From Blastococcus sp. CT_GayMR16 (lineage in GTDB: Bacteria > Actinomycetota > Actinomycetes > Mycobacteriales > Geodermatophilaceae), in the NCBI RefSeq assembly GCF_004570875.1, contig NZ_SPQK01000008.1, positions 62,001 through 126,000 of the forward strand: DNA of 64,000 bases. Reading direction: 5' to 3'. The notes beneath the pieces are model-generated. The model worked only from the letters and a program-made list of their open reading frames with translations. It made no database searches and was not told the origin of the DNA. A program made the translations under genes and the position numbers. Below are positions 55,334 through 64,000 of this stretch, piece after piece; position 1 is the stretch's first letter, and every line of letters starts with the position of its first letter.

Positions 55334-56389
55334 CTAACTGGTGCGGGTGACCACGTAGTCGCACAGCGCCGAGAGCGCGTCGCGGACGTCGCCCGCGGGA
55401 ATCTCGTCGAGCCGGACGCGGGCGCGGTCGGCGTACTGGGCCAGCACCTCGTTGGCGCGGGCCAGGGAGCGCGACGAGCGCAGCAGGGTGAGCGCCTCCG
55501 CGTGGTCGGCGTCGTCACTGATGGGAGCGGCCACGAGCTCCCGCAGCCGCGCCTCGGCCGGGTCGTTCCCCGCGAGCGCGAACAGCGCGGGCAGGGTCGC
55601 GATGCCTTCGCGCAGGTCGGTGCCGGGCAGCTTTCCGGAGGCGCCGTCCTGGCTGACGATGTCGAGCAGGTCGTCGGAGATCTGGAAGGCCACCCCGACC
55701 TCCTCGCCGAAGGCGGTGAGTGCCTGCACGAGGGTCTCCTCGACCCCGGCGAAGCTCGCGCCGAAGCGGGCGGAGGTCGCCACCAGCGAGCCGGTCTTGT
55801 CGGCCAGGACGTCGAGGTAGTGGGCGATGGGGTCGTCGCCGGGCTGGGCGCCGACGGTCTCCTTGATCTGACCGGTGACCAGCCGCTCGAACGTCTGTGC
55901 CTGGATCCGTACGGCGTCCGGGCCGAGGTCGGCCAGGAGGTCCGACGCCCGGGCGAAGAGCAGGTCGCCGGTCAGGATCGCGATGCTGTTCGTCCAGCGG
56001 CTGTTGGCGCTGGGAGCGCCGCGCCGCACGACCGCCTCGTCCATGACGTCGTCGTGGTACAGCGTCGCCAGGTGGGTCAGCTCGCAGACGACGGCCGCGC
56101 GGATCACCTCCGGGGCCTGCGGATTCCCCAGCTGGGCGGCCAGCAGCGCGAGCATCGGCCGGAAGCGCTTGCCCCCCGCGGACATCAGGTGGCCGGCGGC
56201 CTCGCGTACGAAGGGGTGCTCGCTGCCGACGGCCGTGGTCAGCGCCGACTCGACGCGGATCAGGCCCTCGGCCAGCGAGGCACCCAGTGCTCCCTCGGGG
56301 AGCCAGGGGCCGATGGTCGACGCCGGCGTGGAGCCCCGGTGCCAGACCTCGGTGGAAGTGCCCTCGACTGCGGCACGGGCTCCGGTCAT
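55334..56389 (-). CDS. long-chain polyprenyl diphosphate synthase
   Basis: Class I trans-prenyltransferase making the side chain of a quinone, most likely menaquinone in an actinobacterium. From the ATG at 56389 it has 351 residues. GGKRFRPML, the first aspartate-rich motif YHDDVMDEAVVRRG (DDxxD), GDLLFARA and the second motif FQISDDLLDI (DDxxD) are all visible. The ATG shares a base with the nuoN stop (TGATG), tying it to complex I expression. Confidence 0.93.
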   Translation of the reverse strand: MTGARAAVEGTSTEVWHRGSTPASTIGPWLPEGALGASLAEGLIRVESALTTAVGSEHPFVREAAGHLMSAGGKRFRPMLALLAAQLGNPQAPEVIRAAVVCELTHLATLYHDDVMDEAVVRRGAPSANSRWTNSIAILTGDLLFARASDLLADLGPDAVRIQAQTFERLVTGQIKETVGAQPGDDPIAHYLDVLADKTGSLVATSARFGASFAGVEETLVQALTAFGEEVGVAFQISDDLLDIVSQDGASGKLPGTDLREGIATLPALFALAGNDPAEARLRELVAAPISDDADHAEALTLLRSSRSLARANEVLAQYADRARVRLDEIPAGDVRDALSALCDYVVTRTS

Positions 56390-57927
56390 CAACCGACGAA
56401 GATAGCCGCCCGCTCGGCGAGGTCGAGCACCGACCCGGGCACGATGCCGAGCGCCAGGGTGGCCGTGGCGGTGATCGCGAGGACGATCGTCGTCGGGAGG
56501 CCGGGCACGCCGACGGTCGGACCGTCGGCAGCCGGCGGCGAGAAGTACATGAGCACGATGACCCGCAGGTAGAAGAACGCTGCCACCGCGCTGGCCAGCA
56601 GCGCGACCAGCGCCAGCGGCCAGGCGCCGCTCTCGATGGCCGCCCGGAACACCGCGAACTTCCCGGTGAACCCGGCCGTGAGCGGGATGCCGGCCAGCGC
56701 CAGCAGGAAGAGGCTCATGACCGCGGCCGTCAGTGGCGACCGTGACGCCAGCCCCGCCCACTGCGACAGATGGCTCGCCTCGCCGTCGCCGTCCCGCACG
56801 AGGGTCAGGACCGCGAACGCGCCGAGCGTCGTCAGGCCGTAGGTCAGCAGGTAGAACATCGTCGCTGCCAGGCCGGAGCCGTCGCCGCTGCTGCCGAGAC
56901 CGATGACGCCGGTGAGGAGGAAACCGGCGTGCGCGATCGAGGAGTAGGCGAGCATCCGCTTGAGGTCGGTCTGGGTCAGGCCGAGGATCGCGCCGACGAT
57001 CATCGAGACGATCGCGACGCCGTAGATGAGCGGTCGCCACGTCCACTCGCTGGTGCCGAAGGCGACGTAGAGCAGGCGCAGGATCGCGCCGAACGCGGCG
57101 ACCTTCGTGCAGGCCGCCATGAACGCCGTCACTGGCGTCGGGGCGCCCTGGTAGACGTCCGGCGTCCAGGTGTGGAACGGCGCCACGCTGGCCTTGAACA
57201 GCAGGCCGACGATCAGCAGGGCCAGGCCCAGGACGAGCAGCACGTCGCCGCCGTCCTCGACCGCGGCGGCGCGAATGTCGCTGAGCCGGATGCTGCCGGT
57301 GGCGCCGTAGACCAGGGCCAGGCCGTAGAGGAAGAACGCCGAGGCGAAGGCACCCAGGAGGAAGTACTTCACCGCCGCCTCCTGGGACAGCAGCCGGCGA
57401 CGGCGGGCCAGGCCGCTGATCAGGTACAGCGGCAGGCTGAGCACCTCGAGCGCGACGAACATGATCAGCAGGTCGTTCGACGCGACGAACAGCATCATGC
57501 CGCCGATGGCGAACGTGGCCAGCGGGTAGACCTCGGTCTGGACCCGCTCCGAGGTCAGCAGCTCCCGGTCGCGCGGGCTCCCGGCCGGGACTGCGGCAGA
57601 GGTGACGAACGACGACCGGGCCGGGTCCAGGGACCGCTCGGCGAACAGCAGGATCGCCAGGGCACCGAGGCCGGCGATCGTCGCCTGCAGGAAGAGCCCC
57701 GCGCCGTCGACGGCCAGCGCGCCACCCGCGGTGACCTCGCGGCTGCCCGCGAGCAGCAGCGTGGAGACCAGCGCCCCGAGGGTGCCCACCAGCGCGAGGG
57801 CGACCTGGACGGGGTGCCGTGCCTCGCGGGGCGCGAACGCCTCCACGAGGACGCCGACGCAGGCCGCGCCGAAGATGAACAGCAGCGGTGTGAGCGCGGC
57901 GAGGGAGAGGTCGGGCGCCTCGATCAT
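56389..57927 (-). CDS. nuoN: NADH-quinone oxidoreductase subunit N
   Basis: Antiporter-like proton-pumping subunit of complex I, 512 residues with about 14 membrane segments. The conserved lysine and glutamate region includes KYFLLGAFASAFFLYG and FKASVAPFHTWTPDVYQGAPTPVTAFMA cut to its FHTWTPDVY motif. It overlaps nuoM by four bases and the prenyl synthase by one. Confidence 0.95.
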   Translation of the reverse strand: MIEAPDLSLAALTPLLFIFGAACVGVLVEAFAPREARHPVQVALALVGTLGALVSTLLLAGSREVTAGGALAVDGAGLFLQATIAGLGALAILLFAERSLDPARSSFVTSAAVPAGSPRDRELLTSERVQTEVYPLATFAIGGMMLFVASNDLLIMFVALEVLSLPLYLISGLARRRRLLSQEAAVKYFLLGAFASAFFLYGLALVYGATGSIRLSDIRAAAVEDGGDVLLVLGLALLIVGLLFKASVAPFHTWTPDVYQGAPTPVTAFMAACTKVAAFGAILRLLYVAFGTSEWTWRPLIYGVAIVSMIVGAILGLTQTDLKRMLAYSSIAHAGFLLTGVIGLGSSGDGSGLAATMFYLLTYGLTTLGAFAVLTLVRDGDGEASHLSQWAGLASRSPLTAAVMSLFLLALAGIPLTAGFTGKFAVFRAAIESGAWPLALVALLASAVAAFFYLRVIVLMYFSPPAADGPTVGVPGLPTTIVLAITATATLALGIVPGSVLDLAERAAIFVG

Positions 57928-59495
57928 CGGTCGGACCCTCCGAGGTCGCTCATGGTGGCGCTGACGGCCGGTTCGATCAAGTTCAGCAGCGGCTGCGGGT
58001 AGACGCCCAGCACGATGATCAGGGCGACGAGGGGCGCCACGACCGACAGCTCACGACGGTCGAGGTCGAGCACCCGGAGGGTGCGGCGCGGCGCCGTCAG
58101 GACGGCGGTGGAGCCGCCGTCGGAGGGGACGGGCTCGTCGTCGTCCTCGACCATGAGCACGCCCGCCGGCGGGCCCTGCATCGTGCGCTGGTACATCAGC
58201 AGGATGTAGAGGGCGGCCAGGATGATGCCCACGGTCGCGATGATGGTGAAGACCGGCTGCGACGGGAACGAGCCGATCAGCACGAGGAACTCGCTGACGA
58301 AGCTGTTGGTGCCCGGCAGCGCCAGCGACGCGAGGCCCGCCAGCAGGAAGACGCCGGCCAGGATCGGCGCCTTCGCCGCCACCCCGCCGTAGTCGCGGAT
58401 CTGCCGCGACCCCCCGCGGGCGATGAGCATGCCGACGACGACGAACAGCAGGCCGGTCGCGATGCCGTGGTTGACCATGTAGAGCACCGCACCGGTGGCG
58501 GCCTCGGTCGTGAACGCGAAGATGCCCAGGGCGATGAAGCCGAAGTGGGAGATCGACGTGTAGGACACCAGCCGCTTCATGTCGCTCTGCCCCATCGCCA
58601 GCAGGGCGGCGTACAGGATGCCGGCGACGGCGAGGACCAGCACGTACGGCGCGAAGTACCGCGAGGCGTCGGGGAACAGCGGCAGGCAGTAGCGCAGGAA
58701 GCCGAACGTGCCGACCTTGTCCAGGACGCCGACCAGCAGCACCGCACCGCCGATGGGGGCCTCGGAACCGGAGTCGGGAAGCCAGGTGTGGAACGGCACG
58801 AGCGGCGCCTTGATCGCGAACGCGACGAAGAAGCCGAGGAAGAGCAGCTTCTGCACGCCGGGGGTGATCTCGAGCTGGCGCAGCGCGTCGAAGGCGAACG
58901 TGCCCTCGCCGAGCTGGCTGGCGCTCACCACGTACAGACCGATGACGGCGGCCAGCATGATCAGGCCGCCGACCAGGCTGTAGAGGAAGAACTTCACCGC
59001 GGCGTACTGCCGGCGCGGGCCGCCGAAGCTCCCGATGATGAAGTACATCGGGACGAGCATCGCCTCGAAGAAGACGTAGAACAGGAAGATGTCGGTCGAG
59101 GCGAAGACGCCGACCATCATCGCCTCGAGCAGCATCAGCCAGGCGAAGTAGGCCTTCATCGACCGGCCCGGGAACTCGTCGCGCCACGAGGCGCCGACGA
59201 CTACCGGCACCAGCACGCCGATGAGCAGCAGCATCACCAGCGCGATGCCGTCGACGCCCAGGGCGATCTGCACCCCGAAGTCCGGGATCCAGGCGAACTC
59301 GGTCGTGAGCTGGAACCGGTCACCGCCGGTGTCGAACGCCACGGTCGCGAGGACGGCGAGCAGCAGCACCACGAGGCTGATGCCGAGGGACAGCTGCTTG
59401 GCGAGCAGGTCGCGCCCGCGGGGCAGCGCGGCGACGACCGCGGCACCGACGGCCGGCAGCGCGATCATCACCAGCAGGAACGGGAAAGAGTTCAT
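57924..59495 (-). CDS. nuoM: NADH-quinone oxidoreductase subunit M
   Basis: Second antiporter-like complex I subunit. The ATG at 59495 (GGAGG six bases upstream) gives 523 residues starting MNSFPFLLVMIALPAVG. Conserved segments: FEAMLVPMYFIIGSFGG, KFFLYSLVGGLIML, IKAPLVPFHTWLPDSGSEAP and SYTSISHFGFIALG. A cytoplasmic loop near residue 460 (acidic, EDDDEPVPSDGGS) is longer than in enterobacterial NuoM. Confidence 0.95.
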   Translation of the reverse strand: MNSFPFLLVMIALPAVGAAVVAALPRGRDLLAKQLSLGISLVVLLLAVLATVAFDTGGDRFQLTTEFAWIPDFGVQIALGVDGIALVMLLLIGVLVPVVVGASWRDEFPGRSMKAYFAWLMLLEAMMVGVFASTDIFLFYVFFEAMLVPMYFIIGSFGGPRRQYAAVKFFLYSLVGGLIMLAAVIGLYVVSASQLGEGTFAFDALRQLEITPGVQKLLFLGFFVAFAIKAPLVPFHTWLPDSGSEAPIGGAVLLVGVLDKVGTFGFLRYCLPLFPDASRYFAPYVLVLAVAGILYAALLAMGQSDMKRLVSYTSISHFGFIALGIFAFTTEAATGAVLYMVNHGIATGLLFVVVGMLIARGGSRQIRDYGGVAAKAPILAGVFLLAGLASLALPGTNSFVSEFLVLIGSFPSQPVFTIIATVGIILAALYILLMYQRTMQGPPAGVLMVEDDDEPVPSDGGSTAVLTAPRRTLRVLDLDRRELSVVAPLVALIIVLGVYPQPLLNLIEPAVSATMSDLGGSDR

Positions 59496-59564
59496 TGCGC
59501 GCCTCCGCAAGCTTCGGCTCGGCAGCTCACGATCGGGGTCCCTCTCGGAAGGTCAGGAGCCGGC

Positions 59565-61469
59565 TCATCCCGCCGTCACCGCCAGCAGTGCACCCGCGAC
59601 CAGCACGGCGCCGCCGAGCATCCCGAGGGCGTAGGTGCGCACGAAGCCCGTCTGCGCGCGACCCAGGCGCGAGGAGGACCCGCCGAGAGTCGCCGCGAGA
59701 CCGTTCACGGCGCCGTCCACGCCACGGTTGTCGAAGAAGACCAGCGCCCGGGTCAGCCACTGGCCGGGGCGCATGAACAGCGACTCGTTGATCGTGTCGG
59801 CGTAGAGCGCCTTGCGGGCGGCGCGGGTCACCGGGGAGACGCGCACGGGGGCGGTCACCGGCACCTCGCGGCGGCCGACGAACAGCCAGGCGAGGAACAC
59901 CCCGATCAGCATGACGACGGTCAGGGCGATGCCGATCGTGAGCGGCGCGATCACGTGCTCGGCCTCCTCCGGCTCGCCGAAGACCGGCTCGAGCCAGTCC
60001 GACAGGGGGAAGAACGACACCAGCAGGGCACCGGAGAACACCGACCCGATCGCGAGCACGATCATGGGCACCGTCATGACCGACGGCGACTCGTGCGGGT
60101 GCACGCCGTCCTCCCACCGCGCGCGGCCGAAGAAGGTCATGAACATCAGCCGGGTCATGTAGAAGGCGGTGAGCCCGGCGGCGAGGACGGCGATCCCGCC
60201 GGTCGCGTACCCGAGGGTGTCGCCACGGTCGAACGTGGCCTCGATGATCGCGTCCTTCGTGAAGTACCCCGACAGGAAGGGGAAGCCGATCAGCGCGAGG
60301 TAGCCGAGGCCGAAGGTGACGAAGGTGACCGGCAGCTTCTTCCAGAGCCCGCCGAAGCGGCGCATGTCGACCTGGTCGTCCATGGCGTGCATGACCGAGC
60401 CCGCGCCGAGGAACAGCCCGGCCTTGAAGAAGCCGTGCGCGAGCAGGTGGGCGAGGCCCGCGACGTAGCCGACCGGTCCGAGCCCGACGGCCAGGAACAT
60501 GTAGCCGATCTGGCTGACCGTCGAGTAGGCCAGCACCTTCTTGATGTCGTCGTAGGCGCAGCCGGCGATCGCACCGATCAGCAGGGTGAGCGCGCCGATC
60601 AGCATGACGACCGTCCGGGCCGTCTCCGTCAGGTCGTAGATCGGTGCCGAGCGCGCGATCAGGTAGACCCCGGCCGTGACCATGGTCGCGGCGTGGATGA
60701 GGGCCGAGACCGGGGTCGGGCCCTCCATGGCGTCGGGGAGCCATGCCTGCAGCGGGAACTGGCCGGACTTGCCGCACGCGCCCAGCAGGAGCAGCAGCCC
60801 GAGGGCGGTGATCGTGCCACCGGCCAGCGTGCCGACCCCGCCGAACACGCCCTCGTAGGACGTCGTCCCGAGCTGGCTGAACATCAGGAAGATCGCCAGG
60901 GCCAGGCCGACGTCGCCGACCCGGTTCATGATGAAGGCCTTCTTCGCTGCCGTGGCCGCCGCGGGGCGGGTGTACCAGAACGCGATCAGCAGGTAGGACG
61001 CGAGACCGACGCCCTCCCAGCCCACGTAGAGGGCCACGAAGCTGTTGCCGAGGACGAGCAGCAGCATCGCCGCGATGAACAGGTTCAGGTAGGCGAAGAA
61101 TCGGCGGCGACCGGGGTCGTGCGCCATGTAGCCGATCGAGTAGATGTGGATCAGCGAGCCGACGCCGGTGATCAGCAGCACGAACATCGCCGACAGCGGG
61201 TCGTAGAGCAGCCCGGCCCGCACGTCGAGGTCGCCGGCGGAGATGAACGTGAAGAGGTCGACGCCGGCCGACTTCTCCTCCAGCCCGGCCAGCTGGAACG
61301 TGCAGAGCAGGCCGAGCACGAAGGACGCGACGACGGTCGCCGTCCCGAGCAGATGGCCCCAGCGGTCGGTGCGACGACCACCCAGCAGCAGCACCGCGGC
61401 ACCGGCGAGCGGCAGCGCGATCAGCAGCCAGGACGAAGCGAGCAGGCCCTCGGCGGGCAGCGTGTCCAT
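59565..61469 (-). CDS. nuoL: NADH-quinone oxidoreductase subunit L
   Basis: Largest antiporter-like subunit of complex I with the long lateral helix. 634 residues and about 16 membrane segments. [50 protein letters not shown] (trimmed to [20 protein letters not shown] motif) and [13 protein letters not shown] are diagnostic. It follows nuoK by ten bases; a 69-base gap separates it from nuoM. Confidence 0.95.
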   Translation of the reverse strand: MDTLPAEGLLASSWLLIALPLAGAAVLLLGGRRTDRWGHLLGTATVVASFVLGLLCTFQLAGLEEKSAGVDLFTFISAGDLDVRAGLLYDPLSAMFVLLITGVGSLIHIYSIGYMAHDPGRRRFFAYLNLFIAAMLLLVLGNSFVALYVGWEGVGLASYLLIAFWYTRPAAATAAKKAFIMNRVGDVGLALAIFLMFSQLGTTSYEGVFGGVGTLAGGTITALGLLLLLGACGKSGQFPLQAWLPDAMEGPTPVSALIHAATMVTAGVYLIARSAPIYDLTETARTVVMLIGALTLLIGAIAGCAYDDIKKVLAYSTVSQIGYMFLAVGLGPVGYVAGLAHLLAHGFFKAGLFLGAGSVMHAMDDQVDMRRFGGLWKKLPVTFVTFGLGYLALIGFPFLSGYFTKDAIIEATFDRGDTLGYATGGIAVLAAGLTAFYMTRLMFMTFFGRARWEDGVHPHESPSVMTVPMIVLAIGSVFSGALLVSFFPLSDWLEPVFGEPEEAEHVIAPLTIGIALTVVMLIGVFLAWLFVGRREVPVTAPVRVSPVTRAARKALYADTINESLFMRPGQWLTRALVFFDNRGVDGAVNGLAATLGGSSSRLGRAQTGFVRTYALGMLGGAVLVAGALLAVTAG

Positions 61470-61479
61470 TCCGTCCCCG

Positions 61480-61779
61480 TCAGTACTTCAGCAGGTTGGC
61501 GTCGTCGACCGAGGCGGACCGGCGGGTCCGGTAGATCGACATGATGATCGCGAGACCGACGACGACTTCCGCGGCGGCGACGACCATGACGAAGAACGCC
61601 ATGATCTGACCGTCGACGGTGCCGTTCGCGCGGGCGAAGGTGACCAGCGTCAGGTTCACCGAGTTGAGCATCAGCTCCACGCACATGAACACGACGATGG
61701 CGTTGCGGCGGACGAGGACCCCGACGGCGCCGATCGTGAAGAGGATCGCGGCGAGCACCAGGTACCAGGAGAGGGTCAT
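61480..61779 (-). CDS. nuoK: NADH-quinone oxidoreductase subunit K
   Basis: A 99-residue, three-helix membrane subunit, exactly the family length. Conserved glutamates lie in [15 protein letters not shown] and [17 protein letters not shown]. The ATG overlaps the nuoJ stop by four bases. Confidence 0.96.
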   Translation of the reverse strand: MTLSWYLVLAAILFTIGAVGVLVRRNAIVVFMCVELMLNSVNLTLVTFARANGTVDGQIMAFFVMVVAAAEVVVGLAIIMSIYRTRRSASVDDANLLKY

Positions 61780-62582
61780 CGGTCTCCCCCGTCCAGCGGC
61801 GCCGGGTCCAGCGTGCCGAGGGCGGCGTCCGGACTGCCGAGCTGCTCCCGGCCGGTGGGTCGCGGCATCTGGTCGGGCTCCTGGGGTTCGAGGCCGGTGG
61901 CGAGCGAGTCCTCGGCCACCCGCCCGTCGGGCAGGATCGCCGGGACGGCAACGGAGTTGGCCCGCGCGAAGACACCCGGGCCGGGCAGGGTCCCCTGCCG
62001 GTCGGTGAGGAAGCGGGCCCGCGACAGTTCCTTCTGACTGCGCCGGCTGCCGGGCTCCCGCTCGATGTGGGCGAGCACCATCGCACCCACCGCGGCGGTG
62101 ATCAGCAGAGCGCTGGTGACCTCGAAGGCCAGCAGGTACTTGGTGAACAGCAGCTCGGCGATCGCCGGGATGTTGCCCGTGCCGCCGGTGTCGCCGTCGA
62201 GACCGTCCGTCGGCAGGTCCTGGGTGGCCCGGGCGATGCCCGCACCCACGAGGCCCGCGAAGCCGACGCCCAGGATGATCGCGGCGACCCGCTGCCCGCG
62301 CAGCGTCTCCACGACCGAGTCCGAGGAGTCGCGGCCGACGAGCATCAGCACGAACAGGAAGAGGATCATGATCGCGCCGGTGTAGACGATGATCTGCACC
62401 GCGCCGAGGAACGGCGCCTCCTGGACGACGTAGAAGACGCCGAACGCCAGCATGGTGTTGACCAGCCAGAGCGCCGAGTGGACGGCGTTGCGGCTCAGCA
62501 CCATGCCGAGCGCACCGGCCAGCGCGATCGGCCCGAGCACCCAGAAGACGACGGTCTCGCCACCGCCGAGGGTCTGCGTCAT
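61776..62582 (-). CDS. nuoJ: NADH-quinone oxidoreductase subunit J
   Basis: Membrane subunit with about five helices in the first 165 residues, from the ATG at 62582 that overlaps the nuoI stop by four bases (268 residues). [20 protein letters not shown] and the conserved [17 protein letters not shown] are present. Residues about 175-268 are a hydrophilic tail (Pro/Gly/Asp-rich) beyond the usual core, as in other actinobacterial NuoJ. Confidence 0.94.
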   Translation of the reverse strand: MTQTLGGGETVVFWVLGPIALAGALGMVLSRNAVHSALWLVNTMLAFGVFYVVQEAPFLGAVQIIVYTGAIMILFLFVLMLVGRDSSDSVVETLRGQRVAAIILGVGFAGLVGAGIARATQDLPTDGLDGDTGGTGNIPAIAELLFTKYLLAFEVTSALLITAAVGAMVLAHIEREPGSRRSQKELSRARFLTDRQGTLPGPGVFARANSVAVPAILPDGRVAEDSLATGLEPQEPDQMPRPTGREQLGSPDAALGTLDPAPLDGGDR

Positions 62583-63202
62583 ACCCGCTCCCCGGCGACC
62601 GGCTCGTTCGGCGACGATCCCGGCACCCGCAGGTAGTAGTCTTTCTCGTCGTCGCCGAGACGCATGGGGTGCGGCGGCTGCTCCATGCCCGGCAGCAGCG
62701 GAGCCATGAGCTGCTCCTTGGTGTAGATCAGGTCCTGGCGGTTGTCGTCGGCCAGCTCGAAGTCGTTGCTCATCGTCAGGGAGCGGGTCGGGCAGGCCTC
62801 GATGCACAGCCCGCAGAAGATGCAGCGCAGATAGTTGATCTGGTAGACGGCGCCGTACCGCTCACCGGGCGAGAAGCGCGCCTCGTCGGTGTTGTCGCCG
62901 CCCTCGACGTAGATGGCGTCGGCCGGGCACGCCCAGGCGCAGAGCTCGCAGCCGACGCACTTCTCCAGGCCGTCCGGGTGCCGGTTGAGCACGTGCCGCC
63001 CGTGGTAGCGCGGCTTGGTCACCTTCGGCTCGAACGGGTACTGCTCGGTGGTCACCTTGCGGAACATCTGCGCGAAGGTGACGCCGAAGCCCTGGGCCGG
63101 GGCGGCCAGCAGGCTGTCCCGCACCGCCGGTCGGGTGCTCGGGCGTCCCGACGAGCGCTCGACGTCGCCGCCCGATCGCCGGGCGGGTGTGCGGTCAGAC
63201 AT
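62579..63202 (-). CDS. nuoI: NADH-quinone oxidoreductase subunit I (2x 4Fe-4S)
   Basis: Ferredoxin-like subunit that passes electrons towards the quinone site. The 207 residues contain two 4Fe-4S motifs, [18 protein letters not shown] and [18 protein letters not shown]. The N-terminus is longer than average and Arg/Ser-rich, and an alternative internal start is possible. The ATG overlaps the nuoH stop by eight bases. Confidence 0.95.
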   Translation of the reverse strand: MSDRTPARRSGGDVERSSGRPSTRPAVRDSLLAAPAQGFGVTFAQMFRKVTTEQYPFEPKVTKPRYHGRHVLNRHPDGLEKCVGCELCAWACPADAIYVEGGDNTDEARFSPGERYGAVYQINYLRCIFCGLCIEACPTRSLTMSNDFELADDNRQDLIYTKEQLMAPLLPGMEQPPHPMRLGDDEKDYYLRVPGSSPNEPVAGERV

Positions 63203-64000
63203 CGCCGTCCTCCTTCATCGTCGTGGAGCCGCGTCGTCCGGTGCTCACGACGGTCGCCCCGTCGCTGGCGACCGGCTGGCGCCGGATCCGTGGGGACGGC
63301 GGCACGCGCAGGTCCATCGGCGGGACGGGGAAACCGCCCTCGGCCCGCTTGGGCGCACCGGTCGCACGGCGCCGCGGTCCGGCCGGCGGCAGGACGTCGG
63401 GCTCCGGATCGGTCGCGTGGATCTCCCCCGCGCTGGCCTGCTCGGCCATCAGCCGGGTGTCCCGGTTCGCCGACCGGCTGGCGAGGAGCAGGCCGGCCAG
63501 CACCACGATGGCGGCCGGGACGCCGACGTAGAGGGCCACCTCACCGGTGGAGAGATCCGCCTCCCGGGACACGGTGCGCATGGTGGCGACGACGAGGATC
63601 CACAGCAGCGCGGTCGGGACGAGGACCTTCCAGCCGAACCGCATGAACTGGTCGTACCGCAGCCGGGGCAGCGTGCCGCGCAGCCAGATGAAGACGAACA
63701 GCGCGATGACGACCTTGAGGAAGAACCAGAGCAGCGGCCACCAGCCGGTGTTGGCGCCGTCCCAGATCGAGATCGGCCAGGGAGCCCGCCAGCCGCCGAG
63801 GAACAGCGTCGCGGCCAGCGCCGAGACGGTGACCATGTTGACGTACTCGGCGAGGAAGAAGAGCGCGAACTTCAGCGACGAGTACTCGGTGTGGAAGCCA
63901 CCCACGAGCTCGCTCTCGGCCTCGGGGAGGTCGAAGGGCGCCCGGTTGGTCTCACCGACCACCGCGATCACGTAGATGATGAAGGAGACCGGCAGCAGGA
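63195..64000 (-). CDS. nuoH: NADH-quinone oxidoreductase subunit H (partial, N-terminus outside window)
   Basis: Quinone-site membrane subunit. The 268 visible codons enter the window mid-protein; the conserved [24 protein letters not shown] segment, cut here to [19 protein letters not shown], is followed by [19 protein letters not shown] and [15 protein letters not shown]. The C-terminal 95 residues after the last helices are a hydrophilic Arg/Pro/Ala-rich tail. No stop or start irregularity is seen in the visible part. Confidence 0.95.
   Translation of the reverse strand, partial: LLPVSFIIYVIAVVGETNRAPFDLPEAESELVGGFHTEYSSLKFALFFLAEYVNMVTVSALAATLFLGGWRAPWPISIWDGANTGWWPLLWFFLKVVIALFVFIWLRGTLPRLRYDQFMRFGWKVLVPTALLWILVVATMRTVSREADLSTGEVALYVGVPAAIVVLAGLLLASRSANRDTRLMAEQASAGEIHATDPEPDVLPPAGPRRRATGAPKRAEGGFPVPPMDLRVPPSPRIRRQPVASDGATVVSTGRRGSTTMKEDGDV

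Overview
The window is about 64 kb of very GC-rich actinobacterial chromosome. Almost every gene has G or C at third codon positions. Several starts are GTG or TTG, and hairpin terminators mostly lack U-tracts. Gene order and content (rpmG-hadAB-trnW-secE-nusG-rplKA, mkl between rplL and rpoB, DUF-rich accessory genes, fused KorA) suggest a member of or near the Geodermatophilaceae (Blastococcus/Geodermatophilus/Modestobacter type). That family assignment is inference; the class-level call is firm. No phage, insertion sequence, CRISPR array or rRNA gene was seen.

Region 1 (1-9.8 kb, minus strand): start of the S10 operon (rpsJ-rplC-rplD-rplW-rplB-rpsS-rplV-rpsC, the last cut by the window edge), preceded by the str operon (rpsL-rpsG-fusA-tuf). 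A 650-base non-coding stretch with a candidate promoter separates rpsL from a divergent F420-type oxidoreductase gene. Region 2 (11-18.7 kb): rpoB-rpoC with a perfect 16-bp hairpin between them and a convergent terminator and palindromic repeats after rpoC. Region 3 (18.8-30.7 kb): a complete Mce lipid-import operon (mkl ATPase, two YrbE permeases, MceA-F, two Mce-associated proteins) lying between rplL and rpoB. Region 4 (31-37.7 kb): rplJL, rplA, rplK, nusG, secE and tRNA-Trp, with a cyclopropane-synthase-type methyltransferase/DUF1295 pair inserted on the opposite strand. Three copies of a covarying hairpin sit directly after rplL, rplK and nusG.

Region 5 (37.7-49.5 kb) is the accessory part: a frameshifted reductase remnant, aspC, hadAB with a coupled M1-type lipoprotein peptidase, rpmG, tRNA-Met, tRNA-Thr, a membrane GGDEF/EAL protein with a degenerate cyclase motif, a free-standing 36-residue peptide gene with three perfect GAKWGR repeats, a type VII-like pair of unknown proteins (the larger carrying two compensating frameshifts), a TadE/G-like gene that appears leaderless, tRNA-Tyr, yajQ, and a deletion scar joining the C-terminal ends of an isoprenylcysteine methyltransferase-like gene and a TetR gene. 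Region 6 (49.5-64 kb): htpX, 2-oxoacid:ferredoxin oxidoreductase korAB with a small DUF6817-like gene, a PQQ-type sugar dehydrogenase lipoprotein, a long-chain polyprenyl diphosphate synthase translationally coupled to nuoN, and complex I genes nuoN to nuoH (nuoH cut by the window end).

Most of the window is core information processing and respiration. The most promising undescribed element is the GAKWGR-repeat peptide gene at 45047-45157. The intergenic hairpin family and the deletion scar come next.
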